64,000 nt of DNA, from the NCBI GenBank assembly GCA_022432975.1, contig CM039512.1, positions 6,708,858-6,772,857 of the forward strand. The letters run 5' to 3'. A model generated the notes under the pieces. It ran no database searches, had not been told where the DNA came from, and saw nothing but the letters and a program-made list of their open reading frames with translations. The first letter of the stretch is position 1, and every line of letters starts with the position of its first letter. Shown piece after piece: positions 1 through 12,682 of the stretch. The position numbers and the translations under genes were made by a program. This DNA comes from Begonia masoniana (Eukaryota > Streptophyta > Magnoliopsida > Cucurbitales > Begoniaceae).

Positions 1-1308
1 GAAGTGATCCAACTCCCAATTTCACAAGGGGATCAGATCAGAAATGATGCATATGCAACTGAGATGAGAAAGTAGAAACTGCATATTTAGGAATTTATGT
101 TTCAGCATTACATTACATTATTGCTTTACTTACTTAGCATTAGGCTAATTGATGAGTTTTGTGATGTAGGTGAAGAAGTGACAACAGGTGTGTTTATTGA
201 GTTTGCTGAGGACTAGACTGGTTGGAGGAGTGCAACTATGCAACAATCTGGCAGTTGATAGGGCAGTTTAACTGATGTCAATTGGTGTGAAGGTTTAGTT
301 GACAATGTTTCAATTTAAGTATGTTGAGCGTTCATGACAGTAGTGGTTTCAATATTTTGAATACGTTTTTTGAGATTTTTCAGATAATAGTATTCTGTTG
401 AGTTTTAATGTTGGTACTTACTAGATTTTTGAGTAATGCATTGGTTTGAATTGTTTCTGAATGGTTTCAGCGAAGTAAGCAAATTCCTTTCTATAGTAGT
501 GTTGTGTTTGTATAACAAGGAGTAGTTGAAATGTCGCTCTGTTCTCTATCAGTAGATGATGTCTATCGGCAGTTGTTGAGTTGTTGTTCTGTTGTCTATC
601 GGAAGATGTCTTCAGTAAAGCCATCGGATGATATCTTCAGTAAAGTCATCGGATGATGTCTTCAGAGGAAGCCATCGGAAGATATAACTAAAAATTTGTT
701 GTTTAGCGATCGGCAGAGGTTGGATGAAGGGAATCATCTGGCTGACGTCATCGGTAGATGTAAGATAAAGTCGATCGGATGAAGGAATCATCCGGCTGAC
801 GTCATCGGAAGATGTAAGAGGACTTTTGTCGTCTTATGACCGGTGGATGTAGCGTATTAAACTAATCGGAAGACTGTAGTGGAAGTCTTGTCGTTTAGTG
901 ACCGGTGGATGTCGTGTATTAGACTTACCGGAAGATGAAGTGGAAGTTTTGTCGTTTTGTCACCGGAAGGAGCCTTCTGTTATCTGTTTCAGCCTCTTCC
1001 GTTGACTTTGTTCAGCGGCAAATGCGTTTGACTTTTGCAACTTTTAAAGTATTCCGCGATTTAAACCTTTATTTCTTTTGACTGATTACTCCTTAACATC
1101 TCAACCGATTATTCAAGCATTGTTCTATAGTTTTGTTTAACTCTATTTTCCTCAAATGATTTCCGCTGCAATTCTTTAAATGTTTTGAGGTTTTAGAAAA
1201 TGTCAAATTTTGACTTTCGAGCGAAGTTTTAAATTTGGTCCGAAATTTTCTTAGTTAAGTTCGGGTTTATGAGTAACAAACCGGGTTTGGAAAAATCGGG
1301 CCGTTACA
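1..1308 (+). repeat. 3' part of a chromovirus-type LTR (A family)
   Basis: The segment runs into the window from the left and ends in GGGCCGTTACA at 1308. It aligns along its length with 13570-14955, the second half of the 3' LTR of element A, with scattered substitutions. It contains the acceptor of the LTR intron (TGTGATGTAG, ending at 169) and an array of CGG-AGATG motifs from about 540 to 960. Whether it is a solo LTR or the 3' LTR of a full element cannot be told, because its start lies outside the window. Confidence 0.85.
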
Positions 1309-1465
1309 GGGTCTGGGTCGATTCTGCCCACCCTAATTATCCGATGATTTAGAGATTCATCATAGATCATGATGTCATAAAGTATATGATTATTTGCTTT
1401 CAAACTAATATTCAAATTTAAAACAAGTGAGATTATTAGAAAATTTTAAAATTAGGGTTAACTAT
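1309..1465. other. Flanking DNA hosting element C
   Basis: This short AT-rich stretch lies between the LTR end at 1308 and the start of element C. Its last five bases, ACTAT (1461-1465), are repeated at 28170-28174 and form the target-site duplication of C. No gene is visible. Confidence 0.6.
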
Positions 1466-2229
1466 TGTTAGTAATTTTATACACCCTAACGTAAGTGCAC
1501 AGGTCACTAACGAAGTAATAGAGTAAATAAAAGTCGATCCCATGAGGATATTCTTAATCAAAATAAATTGCTATAAAACTTATGTAAAAATATTAGGATA
1601 AGAGTAAAATGAGACTCTGAGTAATAAAGAAATTAATTGGAAGCGAAATAACTCAACAAGATTGAGATGGTAAAAGCCTTGGCTAGGGTTGATTTCCTCA
1701 TTACATGCATTTTACCACTGATGCTATAGAAATGCTACAACATTTATCACAAAACAGTAAGAATTCATAACATTTCTAGGGTCTTATCCAATTGCCTAGA
1801 TGAATCCGTTTCAGAATTTTCTTTTCAATTGTGAAAAGGCAAAAACTTAATCTGAATTTCCTTGTAATCTTATTCTTAACGCCAAATAAATTAATGTTAG
1901 CGACTTTGCAACAAAGTTAATTTATTTAATTACTCATGCATCTTACAATTCCTATCTACCTATCGACACAATTCATATTACGCAATAAAAATCATGAGAA
2001 ATTGTTCTGTGAAAAATATGTAACATTCATAGATCAAAATAAAAACATATAATAAGTACTTTCTCTCCTAACTAAGATTAAAAAGTTTAGCCTCTAGTCA
2101 TAATGAAATAAAACAAAAAAATTGTTCCTACCAAAAACAAAAAAGAAAAAATTCGAAGAATAATAATAATAATAATAATAATAATCCCCCCGGTAATGCC
2201 CTTCAAGTCTAAGTTTTTTCCTCCAAAAT
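1466..2229 (-). repeat. Element C 3' LTR, first part
   Basis: It matches 26951 onward of the right LTR of C. It is interrupted after CTCCAAAAT by element A and resumes at 14961. It contains an AAT/TAA microsatellite at about 2160-2185, which is longer in the right LTR (about 27690-27729). It also lacks a roughly 30-bp segment present in the right LTR near 27467-27500. Confidence 0.9.
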
Positions 2230-2358
2230 TGTATGACCCGGTTCTATAGAACCAAGTCTTATTTCATTCTAAATTAATTACACACTTTAATGACAATAGT
2301 AAAAGTGGGGTTAATGGATGACTAGGCAAGGGCATAAGGGTAATTGGAAATTTAAAAT
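2230..2358 (+). repeat. Element A 5' LTR, first 129 bp
   Basis: It is nearly identical to 12683-12811, the start of the A 3' LTR, and is cut at 2358 where the LTR of element B begins. Confidence 0.9.
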
Positions 2359-5183
2359 TGTAACTCCCTGAACCCGCCCCGGCTCGGTGCGTCACATTGC
2401 TAACCAATCTCACGTTTAAAACGACGTTTAAAATAATTTTCGTAAATTTTTCGACTCGGTTTTCGTGTTTTTCGAACCCTCGAAATTTATTGAAAAACGG
2501 GCCCAAAATACGTTTAAAATACATCGGAAAATGTCAGGTCAAAAAATTGTAGAAATCGGGAAAAATTTGAAGAAAAACAAATTTTGGCTCAAAAGGAGCG
2601 CTGGGCGCCGCGCGCGCCCGGGCAGCTGGCAGCGCGTGCGCTGGGCGCGCCCCGTGCGTGCCCAGCCGCGATCGATCGCGATTTTACCCGATCGATCGGG
2701 CACGCTCGGGCTATTTTCACCCAAAAACATCCCGACCACAATCGGTCGCGCCCCGGGCCCGATCGATCGGGCCGACTCCGGTTTTTCTCAACCAAAAACC
2801 CTTAAAAATGCCCGTTTTAACCTTTCCTCACCTTTCTACACTTTTCTTCACTCCGAACACCTCCAAAAATCCCGAAACTTTAACCATATCTCCCCGACTC
2901 CCAAATCTTCAAGTTCCGTAAAAATCTCGTAAAACAAACTTAAAATGAATATTAATAAAAACAGCTAACTTAAACCCTACGTCGTTTATTTTAAAATCAA
3001 AACGGACGGCATAACGCCTAAATTCTTTAAACCCAAAACTTGCAATTTAAAACCCAAGAATATATAGTTTAAATTCCCAAATACGACAACCAATCTCCAC
3101 AATACCTCTGACGCAAAACTTAAAAAATAATTACGAAAACATTTACAAATACACGTACTAAACCTTCCACTTTATCTAAGTCATTTCAAACCAAAATTTT
3201 TACAAAACCATCACAAAACTATCTATAACATTCCCACAAAATACCCGAAGAAAGACAGTGGTCTAGATGCCCCGACAAATAGCCTGCACCGGCGGACTCC
3301 GTACTCCTCCGACTGCGGCCTAATCCTCGGCGGTTTCGTCTACCTCACCTGTGAAAAACTCATCACCTACACCACAGAACACACACACACATGTAAACTT
3401 ACGCTTAGCAAGTATGGAAAAGAAATGTAACATGCACGATGCACCCACACCACCCTAACATATGCCATCTCTACTCACTCTGTTGTTTTTCGTTTCGTTT
3501 TCGTTTTATTAAATCTTTCCACTTTCACGCGTGAATCAAGTAGGCACACATCCGAGCTCCCTGCTCATTGGACGGCCACGCCTTGACCCACGGAGCAAGA
3601 TCGGCCAGCTCACGCCTGGGTCCCCCTCATTGGACGGCCGCACACAATCTCCTCCCTTCCTCTGTCACATGTGAATCAAGTAGGCACACATCCGAGCTCC
3701 CCGCTCATTGGAGGGCCACGCCTTGATCCACGGAGCAAAATTGGCCAGCTCACGCCCGGGTCCCCCCCATTGGACTGCAGCACACAATCTCCTCCAACAG
3801 CACTTACGTATTTTCAACTTTATATCTCGAGTAGAGTCCCAACTCACTGCCTCCCCGGTAAAAATGCCTCCCCGGCATATTACAAGTGCCTCCCCTGCAT
3901 GTTACAAGTGCCTCCCCGGCAACTTGCCTAACCTGGCGACTCTAATCAAACTACATTTTTCTTAATCTTTCTTGTTACGTTTCACACTCGCCTTTCACGT
4001 CATGCACAAATTCATTTTCGTAACGATACTCAACACGTGCTTAATATAAATCAACCAAGTAACTTAAAAACAATGCATGATACTCAACACGTGCTTAACA
4101 TAAATCAACCAACTAACAAAATCAAACAATAACCCTACCGTTCTGTGGTGTAGGCCCGAAGGCAAAACGAAGGTATTCCACTACTTACCTGGTTGCTAGA
4201 ATTTCAATTGTCCACTTCGTCCGATAATTAAATCACTCGATTACCTAAAATAACGAAACTTCATTTAGTAAACTCGTAACCAAATATCCAAAACACCAAA
4301 CCCAAATTTAACACAATTTTTGACCGTCCAACTTTAAACGGCCATACCTTTCTCGTTTTTCAACGGATTTCGACGTGCCACCCCAACTCGAAAACCTCTA
4401 CACGTCTACTATCCATTGAATCACTCAAATTAACCAAACAAATTAAATGGCCAACTCGAAATCAAACAAACAGAATCGGGTATCTAAGTGTTCTTGAACC
4501 ATTTTTGTGGAACACTTCACCAATCTTCCATCTAACCCAAAAATCTACCTAAACCAATTCATTTAACCTATTAATCATGCACTTAAGGAAGAAAACCACC
4601 ATTTTACCCCCAAGTTTCGAAATCCATGGTTAGGGTTTTCCAAACCCTAACCAAACTCTCCAAAAAAACACCCTAATAACTCCTAAAATCAACACCTAAC
4701 CATATACAAACAAAAACCCATGCTTTCTTACCTTGCAAACACCTTGAAAATGGAAGAGAGCAAGCCCTCCAATGGCTGCAAGCTTCGATGGAGTTTGGGG
4801 AGGATGAAGATGGCTTTTTGCCATTTAATCAACCCTTATTCTTATTTTATAAAACCTAATCTTTTTCTCTTTTTGATTCCCTCCACCAAGGTTTTAAAAT
4901 TTGCAAAACGAACCCTCCTTTTTCACTTCCTTTTTCCTCCAACGTGATGGCCAACTAACCATTTCTTTCATTTCCACTTTTTCCCATTCATTTAATGCTT
5001 GAAAATTCCTATTGGTTGTTTGACTTTTCAAAATTGTTTTGGGTTTTGAATTTTCACCATTCTTCTTTCCTTTGCATAACTTAATTCCAATCCACTTCTT
5101 ATCCCTTGATCACTTATTATTAAACTATCCTAACCGTCTACCCTAAGATATACGTGCGTTACAGGAAATTCTCAGGTGTTACA
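2359..5183 (-). repeat. Element B 3' LTR, complete (2825 bp)
   Basis: It runs from TGTAACTCCCTG to GGTGTTACA and is followed by the complement of a polypurine tract (CCACCCTCC, about 5186-5194). Read on the minus strand it holds a predicted leader intron (3367-4188). The last part of the LTR, 2580-2790, is GC-rich and full of GATCGATCG palindromes. Inside the intron, a 140-bp unit is duplicated at 3531-3670 and 3671-3800. A shorter array of the GCCTCCCCGG type follows at 3850-3922. Confidence 0.9.
3367..4188 (-). other. Predicted LTR leader intron of element B with pairing ends
   Basis: On the minus strand the donor is CCAG|GTAAGTAGTGG (exon end 4189) and the acceptor is TGGTGTAG|GTGATG (AG at 3367-3368). 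The block CCTACACCACAGAAC (complement of 4140-4154) lies 34 nt inside the donor. It is the perfect 15-nt reverse complement of the acceptor arm (3366-3380). A branch-like CTTGCTAAGC lies upstream of the acceptor. The 140-bp duplication and the GCCTCCCCGG array fall inside. Splicing is inferred from the signals, not shown. Confidence 0.55.
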
Positions 5184-8100
5184 ATCCACCCTCCTTACAA
5201 AAATTTTGTCCTCAAAATTTGCATACCTGAAAAGCTCAGGATAACGCTCCATCATATCTTGCTGTCGCTCCCACGTCGCCTCCTCTACATTGTGGTTGCG
5301 CCACAATACCTTCACCAGTGGAATGTCTTTATTGCGTAATTTCTTCACTGCATAATCCAAAATATCCATTGGCTTCTCCTCGTAGGACAATGTAGGCTAC
5401 ACTTCGATATCCTGCTGCACCACTACATGAGATGGATCCCTCAGGCACTTACGTAGCATCGATACGTGGAAAACGTTGTGCACACCCTCCATTGCAGTAC
5501 GTAACTCCAACTGATACGCCGTCTTTCCTACTCGCTTCACAATCGGGAATGGTCCCACATATCTTGGATTCAGCTTACCTGACTTCCCGAATCTCATCAC
5601 ACCCTTAAACGGCGATATCTTCAAGAACACTTCATCGCCTACCTCAAATTCCAGCTCTCGTCTCCTACCGTCTGCATAACTCTTTTGGCGACTTTGAGCT
5701 ATCAGAATGCGTTGCCGAATGAATTTGATCTTATCTATAGTTTGCTGTACAATCTCTGGCCCAATCAAACTAGCTTCTCCGACCTCGTCCCAATAAAGAG
5801 GCGACCTGCACTTCCTTCCGTATAGAGCCTCGTATGAAGCCATTCCAATAGTCTCCTGATAACTATTGTTATACGAGAACTCTACCAAAGGTATGTACCT
5901 ACTCCAGGAACCCTGAAATTCCAACACACACGCTCGGAGCCTATCCTCAAGAATCTGAATAGTACGCTCAGATTGTTCGTCCGTCTGAGGATGAAAAGCA
6001 GTGCTGAAATTCAATCAAGTTCTCATCACCTTATGTAGACTCTTCCAAAATTTTGAAGTGAACCTCGAGTCCCTATCTGATACAATCGAAGTCGGCACAC
6101 CATGTAATCTCACAATCTCCTGAATATACAACTCAGCAAACTGATCCATACTGTATGTCATCTTCACCGGTAGAAAATTAGCTGACTTTGTTAAACGATC
6201 TACGATCACCCATATGCCGTCAAATCCCTTCGTCGTCCTAGGCAATCCAACAACGAAGTCCATTGAAATCTGATCCCACTTCCACTTAGGAACCGGCAAT
6301 GGCTGTAACTTCCCAGCAGGTCTCTGATGCTCTACCTTCACCTGCTGACAGATCAAACATGTCTCCACAAATTCAGCCACTGACTTCTTCATACCGGGCC
6401 ACCAATAATGCTGCTTGAGGTCTCTGTACATCTTCATACTGCCTGGAAGAAAAGAAAATCTCGACGAATGGGCTTCAGCTAAAATTTCCTTCCGAAGCTG
6501 CTCATTGCTCAGAACATACCACCGATTACGGAACTTCATAATACCGTCATCAAAGTAACTGAACTCCGTCCGATCGTCAGTCACCATACTCAGCTTAAAT
6601 TTTTTGCACTCCAAATCTCCCTGCTGAGCTTCTCTAATTTTCCCCAAAATGGTAGGCTTCAAAGATAAGTCTGATAGCACCGCTGCCAAACTTGAAACCA
6701 ACTCCAAATCAAACCTCTGAATCTCAAATCGCAAAAGTCCAGACATACCAGCCTCCAAAGATGAAACTGAAGTCGATACACGACTTAGTGCATCTGCAAC
6801 TACATCAACTTTATCTGGGTGGTATTTAATGTCCAAATCATAATCTTTCACGAACTCTAACCACCGCCGCTGTCTCATATTCAGCTCCTTCTGAGTGAAG
6901 ATATACTTCAGACTTTTGTGATCTGAATATACTTCACATTGCTGACCATACAGATAATGCCTCCAGATCTTCAAAGCAAAAACCACAGCAGCTAACTCCA
7001 AATCATGGGTTGGATAATTTTTCTCATACGACTTTAATTGCCTGGAAGCATAGGCTATCACCTTATCATTCTGCATAAGCACACAACCCAGACCAATTCG
7101 AGAGGCATCGCAATAAATACAAAACTTCTCCTCGGCTACAGGCAATTTCAAGACCAGAGCTGTTGTCAATTTCTGCTTCAATGTCTGAAAACTTAGTTCA
7201 CACTCTTCAGACCACTCATACTTCACGTCTTTTCGTGTCAAACGAGTCATAGGTATTGCCATTTTAGAAAATCCTTCAATAAATCTTCTATAATAGCCAG
7301 CTAACCCCAGAAAACTCTGAATCTCGCTAACATTCTTTGGTTGAGGCCATTCATTAATCGATTGAATCTTGGCCGGATCTACTGATATTCCACCACTGGA
7401 AATTACGTGACCAAGAAAATGCACTTTAGTCAACCAAAAGTCGCACTTCGAAAACTTGGCATATAACTGATGCCGTCTCAAAATCTCCAGAACTATCCTC
7501 AAATGCTCCTTATGCTCCTCTTCATCACGGGAATAAACCAAAATGTCATCAATAAACACAATCATGAATTTATCGAGATACTCTCTGAACACTCGATTCA
7601 TCAAGTCCATAAATGCAGCTGGAGCATTCGTCAAACCAAACGACATAATCAGGAACTCATAATGTCCATACCGAGTCTTGAAAGTCGTCTTCGGGATATC
7701 CTGCAATTTAACTTTCAACTGGTAATACCCCGATCTAAGATCAATTTTAGAAAATATCCGAGCTCTTTGCAACTGATCAAATAAGTCATCAATCCTAGGC
7801 AACGGATACCTATTCTTCACCGTTAGTTTGTTCAACTCCCGGTAATCTACACACATTCGAAGTGACCTGTCCTTCTTCTTCACAAATAACATGGGCGCTC
7901 CCCAAGGCGAAAAACTAGGGCGTATAAAGCCCTTGTCAACCAATTCCTCTAACTGCTTCTTCAATTCTTTTAACTCAGGAGGAGCTAACCTGTAAGGATT
8001 CTTCGACACAGGCTCAGCTCCAGGATACGTGTCAATGGCAAACTCGATTTCCCGGTCCGGAGGTAGACTAGGCAAATCATCCAAGAACACCTCGGGAAAC

Positions 8101-9722
8101 TCACGAACGACTAAAACATTCTGAGGTTTCGCTTCTACCAAAGAATGAACATCTACAACAGTTGCAAGAAAACAAATAAACTCACCCTTAACAGATTCTC
8201 GAGCATCGAGCGACGCCATAACTGAAAGCTTCTGTACCTGCCTCAAAGACTATAGTGTAAGATTCTCACCATTCGGAGGATGAAAATTAACAGTTCCCGT
8301 TCTGCAGTCGATGGTGGCATGGTGACGAAACAACCAATCCATACCGAGTATAACATCATACCCGGTAATCCTCATAACTATCAAATTAGCAGGTAGCTGC
8401 TTCTTTCCAATCGATATCGAATTATTCAATACAATCTGGTCCGAATGCAGACACTCGCCAGAAGGTAGCTTCACATCATAAAGACATTCAGCCGGACGCA
8501 CATCCATATTCACTTTTACCACAAATGCAGTTGCCACAAAGGAATGAGAAGCACCTGAGTCTATCAAAGTAAATACAGGCACGGAATTTACAAACGCAGT
8601 ACCTGAGATCACCGCGGAACGGTCTTCACTCCTAGGCTCGATCATAGCAAAAATTCTGGGCATAGCTTTGACTGGACCTTTCTTCATTGCTGAGTAGTCT
8701 TTTGCCAGATGACCAATTTCATTACAGTTAAAACAACGGGTGACTCGAGGCTTGGTACAATCACGAGATATATGACCAGGTTCCAAACAATTGAAACATT
8801 TCCCAACATACTGGTCACAGTCACCAGGATGAATCTTCAAATACTTTGGGCACTGAGGGTATCTTTTCTTCTGTTGCTGCGGCTTCTTCCCACCTCGCTG
8901 ATCACCTAAACTTCCTCCCTGCCTTTTGATTCCTTGTTGTTGAGCAGATGATCCGCCACGATTAAATTGAGCTGTAATTTCCTTAAACATCCTTTTCGGC
9001 GCTTCAGCGGGTTTAAGAAGTTTCCCAGCAGTTGCCTCCACTTCTAAAGCCTTGGCTGTCACACGGGTAAATGGAATCCCATCAATCCCAAAGTTCTTCA
9101 CCAGCATTTCAATCTCCGGTTTCAAACCTTGTACAAACTGAAAAATTTTGTCTTCCTCTCTACTGACCAGATGACTGGCAAACTTGGACAATGCTTCGAA
9201 TTGTTGAATATAGTCTCCAATGGAGCCAGTCTGCTTCAAGGCCATGAACTCTAATCACTTTCCAGATTGGACTGTTCGGTTGTAATATTTCTCATAAAAT
9301 AGCTCCTTGAAGTTCTCTCAACTCATACTCTGAACATCTATCATAGCTTTTACTGACCCCCACCAGCTTTTGGCACTGCTTGACAGGTGGAACGTCGCAC
9401 ATTTCACCTTGTTTTCTTCTTCCACCTCCGCCACATTAAACATCTCTTCAACAGTACTAATCCAATTTTCAGCTGCTATCGGATCGGTCAAACATCCTTC
9501 AAAGGCCGGGGGCTTTAACCTTCGAAATCTCTCACCGCTAGAGCCAGCTCCAAAGCTGGACCCCGCTCCAAGGTTTCCCTGTAGTCCTTGATTCATAAAA
9601 ATACCGAGCAGTTGAGCTTGCATGGTTAAGAGATCCCTGAGTTGTTTATTCGGGTCCTCAGGTGGTTCTGGTTCGTTACGGGGTCGTCCGGGTCGTCTTG
9701 GTTGTCCTGGGTTTCTAGGCAT
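5172..9722 (-). pseudogene. Element B gag-pol polyprotein, broken by in-frame stops
   Basis: Segments 9722-9318, 9245-8250, 8246-6015, 6014-5397 and 5390-5172 all lie in one frame. Only in-frame stops separate them, with no frameshift. In order they show a Pro/Arg-rich gag start and the gag core. Two zinc knuckles follow; the first is CFNCLEPGHISRDC, and the second ends in Tyr instead of the final Cys. Then come a protease with DSGASHSF, an RT with FIDD, RNase H, an integrase with an HHCC-type zinc module (CLICQQ), and the integrase C-terminus. The end is a chromodomain-like stretch (VLWRNHNVEEATWE). This layout is typical of Tekay/Del chromoviruses. Stops near 9318 and 9255 fall in gag, one near 8250 lies before RT, and others fall near 6015 and 5397. 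The protein is therefore not made whole. Confidence 0.9.
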
Positions 9723-9868
9723 TTCTTTTCTATTCCTGTGAAAAGGTTAGAAAAATCTAATCTTAGAAAAGAAACTAACTAAAGTTAAAGAAATACTTAC
9801 AGTCGGTGAAGCACGTTGCACGGCGGCCATTATTGTCGGGTAATTCTTCGAACGTCTCGACCACTTTT

Positions 9869-9880
9869 GCTCTCATACCA
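9869..9880 (-). other. Primer-binding site of element B (initiator tRNA-Met)
   Basis: The minus strand reads TGGTATGAGAGC three bases inside the 5' LTR. It differs at one position from the plant initiator-Met primer site TGGTATCAGAGC. The position and match set the direction of the element and the inner edge of the LTR at 9884. Confidence 0.85.
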
Positions 9881-9883
9881 TCT

Positions 9884-10897
9884 TGTAACTCCCTGAACCC
9901 GCCCCGGCTCGGTGCGTCACATTGCTAACCAATCTCACGTTTAAAACGACGTTTAAAATAATTTTTGTAAATTTTTTGACTCGGTTTTCGTGTTTTTTGA
10001 ACCCTCGAAATTTATTGAAAAACGGACCCAAAATACGTTTAAAATACATCAAAAAATGTCGGGTCAAAACATTGTAGAAATCGAGAAAAATTTGAAGAAA
10101 AACAAATTTTGGCTCAAAAGAAGCGCTGGTCGCCGCGCGCGCTATACGCGCCTCGTGCGTGCCCAGCCGCGATCGATCGCGATTTTACCCAATCGATAGG
10201 GCACGCTCGGGCTATTTTCACCCAAAAACATCCCGACCACGATCGGTCGCGCCCCAGGCCCGATCGATCTGGCCGGCTCGAGTTTTTCTCAACCAAAAAC
10301 CCTTAAAAATGCCCGTTTTAACCTTTCCTCACCTTTCTACACTTTTCTTCACTCCGAACACCTCCAAAAATCCCGAAACTTTAACCATATCTCCCCGACT
10401 CCCAAATCTTCAAGTTCCGTAAAAATCTCGTAAAACAGACTTAAAATGAATATTAATAAAAATAGCTAACTTAAACCCGACGTCGTTTATTTTAAAATCA
10501 AAACGGACGACATAACGCCTAAATTCTTTAAACCCAAAACTTGCAATTTAAAACCCTAGAATATATAGTTTAAATTCCCAAATACGACAACCAATCTCCA
10601 CAATACCTCCGACGCAAAACTTAAAAAATAATTACGAAAACATTTACAAATACACGTACTAAACCTTCCACTTTATCTAAGTTATTTCAAACCAAAATTC
10701 TTACAAAACCATCACAAAACTATCTATAACATTCCCACAAAATACCCGAAGAAAGACAGTGGTCCAGATGCCCAGACAAACAGCCTGCACCGGCAGACTC
10801 CGTACTCCTCCGACTGCGGCCTAATCCTCGGCGGTTTCGTCTACCTCACCTGTGAAAAACTCGTCACCTACACCACAAAACACATACACACATGTAA
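9884..10897 (-). repeat. Element B 5' LTR, truncated
   Basis: It matches 2359-3395 of the left LTR closely and then stops at CATGTAA, where the sequence switches to the RNase H coding region of element A. One difference is a contraction of the GC-rich region: about 22 bp present near 2610-2640 are missing near 10135. About 1.8 kb of the LTR, including the donor side of its intron, is gone. Confidence 0.9.
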
Positions 10898-12647
10898 GAT
10901 TTGGAGGCATTACTTGTATGGACAGTCTTGTGAGATATTTTCAGATCATAAGAGCCTGAAATATATCTTCACACAGAAGGAATTAAATATGAGGCAACGT
11001 CGATGGTTGGAATTCGTAAAAGATTATGATTTTGAGATTAAATACCATCCCGGCAAAGTAAATGTTGTGGCAGATGCTTTGAGTAGAGTAACAACATCAA
11101 CCCCAACTATGATTTTCGATATGCCATTAGCCTTAGAGTGAAAATTTCAAAGGTTTAATCTAGAAGCAGTATCCAGTGTATCGGCTATACTTTCAGTCAT
11201 AATCTTAAAGCCTACCATTCTAGAGAAAATAAAGGAAGCTCAGACGAATGATAACGAGTGTAACAAGTACAAGTTAAGCATGGATTCTACGGACAAATCA
11301 GATTTTAACTATTCCGCTGATGGAATCCTTAAGTTTAGAAATAGATGGTTTGTTCCTGCCATTAAGGAACTTCGAGATGAGATTCTTTCTGAAGCACATT
11401 CTTCTCGATTTTCTGTTCACCCCGGAAGTACAAAGATGTACAAGGATCTTAAACAGCATTATTCGTGGCCATGTATGAAAAGGAGTGTGGCAGAGTATGT
11501 AGGATCATGTTTGTGTTGTCAGCAGATTAAAGTTGAGCATCAGAGACCCTCAGGAACATTGCAACCTCTACCAGTCCCTGAATGGAAATAGGAACAAATA
11601 ACGATGGATTTTGTTGTGGGATTGCCTAGAACAGCAAAGGGACATGATGCAATCTGGGTGATAGTTTATCGTTTAACCAAATCTGCCCACATTCTACCGA
11701 TAAAGATGACATACTCGATGGATCAACTTGCTGAGTTGTATGTGCATGAAGTTGTTAGACTGCATGGAGTTCCAAGCACTATAGTTTCAAACCGAGACTC
11801 TAGATTTACATCTAAGTTTTGGAAGAGTTTGCACAAGGCTATAGGGACGCAGCTTAATTTCAGTACAGCATTTCACCCTCAAATAGATGGACAATCCGAG
11901 AGAACTATTCAGATCTTAGAAGATATGCTCCGTCCTTGCATATTAGATTTTCAAGGATCTTGGAGAAAATACTTATCATTGGTTGAGTTTTCCTATAATA
12001 ACAGTTTTCAGGCAACAATAGGAATGGCACCGTATGAAGCATTGTATGGATGAAAATGCAGATCGCCTTTGTACTGGGATGAAGTTGGTGAAGCACAGTT
12101 GCTTGGTCCTGACTTTGTGCTGCAAACTGTTGAGAAGGTTGCCCTCATCCGACAGAGAATTTTGGCAGCTCAGAGTCGACAGAAAAGTTATGCAGATTGC
12201 AGGCATAGAGAATTGGAGTATGAGATAGGTGATGAAGTTTTTCTCAGGGTGTCACCGTTCAAAGGAGTTGTGAGATTTGGGAAGAGAGGAAAGTTGAACC
12301 CCAGATTTATTGGACCATTCACTATTCTGAAGAGAGTTGGGAAAGCAGCCTATCAGTTGCAGCTACCGGCTTCTATGGAGGGGATACACAATGTGTTCCA
12401 TGTTTCTATGTTAAAGAAGTGCATAAGGGACCCAAATCGAGTTGTGGAACAGCAGGACATTGAAGTTCATCCTACCCTTACTTATGAGGAGAAACCAGTA
12501 AGGATCCTAGACTATGCAGTAAAAGTGTTGCGCAACAAGGAAGTTCCACTGGTAAAAGTCTTATGGCACAACCAGAACATAGAGGAGACAACTTGGGAGC
12601 GCCAGCAAGACATGATGGACCGATATCTAGAGTTATTTAGGTACTGA
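10898..12647 (+). pseudogene. Element A pol remnant: RNase H end, integrase, chromodomain-like tail
   Basis: One frame runs from mid RNase H ([15 protein letters not shown]) through the integrase zinc module, the catalytic core ([10 protein letters not shown], with the D and E region up to SERTIQI) and the integrase C-terminus. It ends in a chromodomain-like segment (VLWHNQNIEETTWE). In-frame stops at 11139, 11589 and 12051 break it. At 11589 and 12051 the related copy in element B has Trp and Arg, so single transitions explain both stops. A polypurine tract (AAGGATGGTAGA) precedes the 3' LTR. Gag, protease and RT are absent. Confidence 0.9.
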
Positions 12648-12682
12648 ATTTTGAGGACAAAATTCTTTTAAGGATGGTAGAT

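Larger units (their letters stand above)
2359..10897 (-). mobile_element. Element B: chromovirus-like Ty3 retrotransposon nested in A
   Basis: B has a complete 3' LTR on the left (2359-5183) and a truncated 5' LTR on the right (9884-10897). Between them one reading frame encodes gag, protease, RT, RNase H, integrase and a chromodomain-like tail. A primer-binding site for initiator tRNA-Met lies beside the right LTR. The two LTR copies differ by few substitutions over their shared kilobase, so B is younger than A and C. Its right end and target duplication are lost in the deletion that joins it to the pol gene of A. Confidence 0.92.

Noticed and set aside
2465..2932. ORFs of 66-155 codons in the GC-rich part of LTR B, with similar ones at 9990-10422
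   Set aside because: They lie in LTR sequence, overlap in several frames on both strands, and change between the two LTR copies. GC-rich composition with few stops explains them.
7470..7784. Plus-strand ORF of 104 codons
   Set aside because: It is antisense to the reverse transcriptase of element B.
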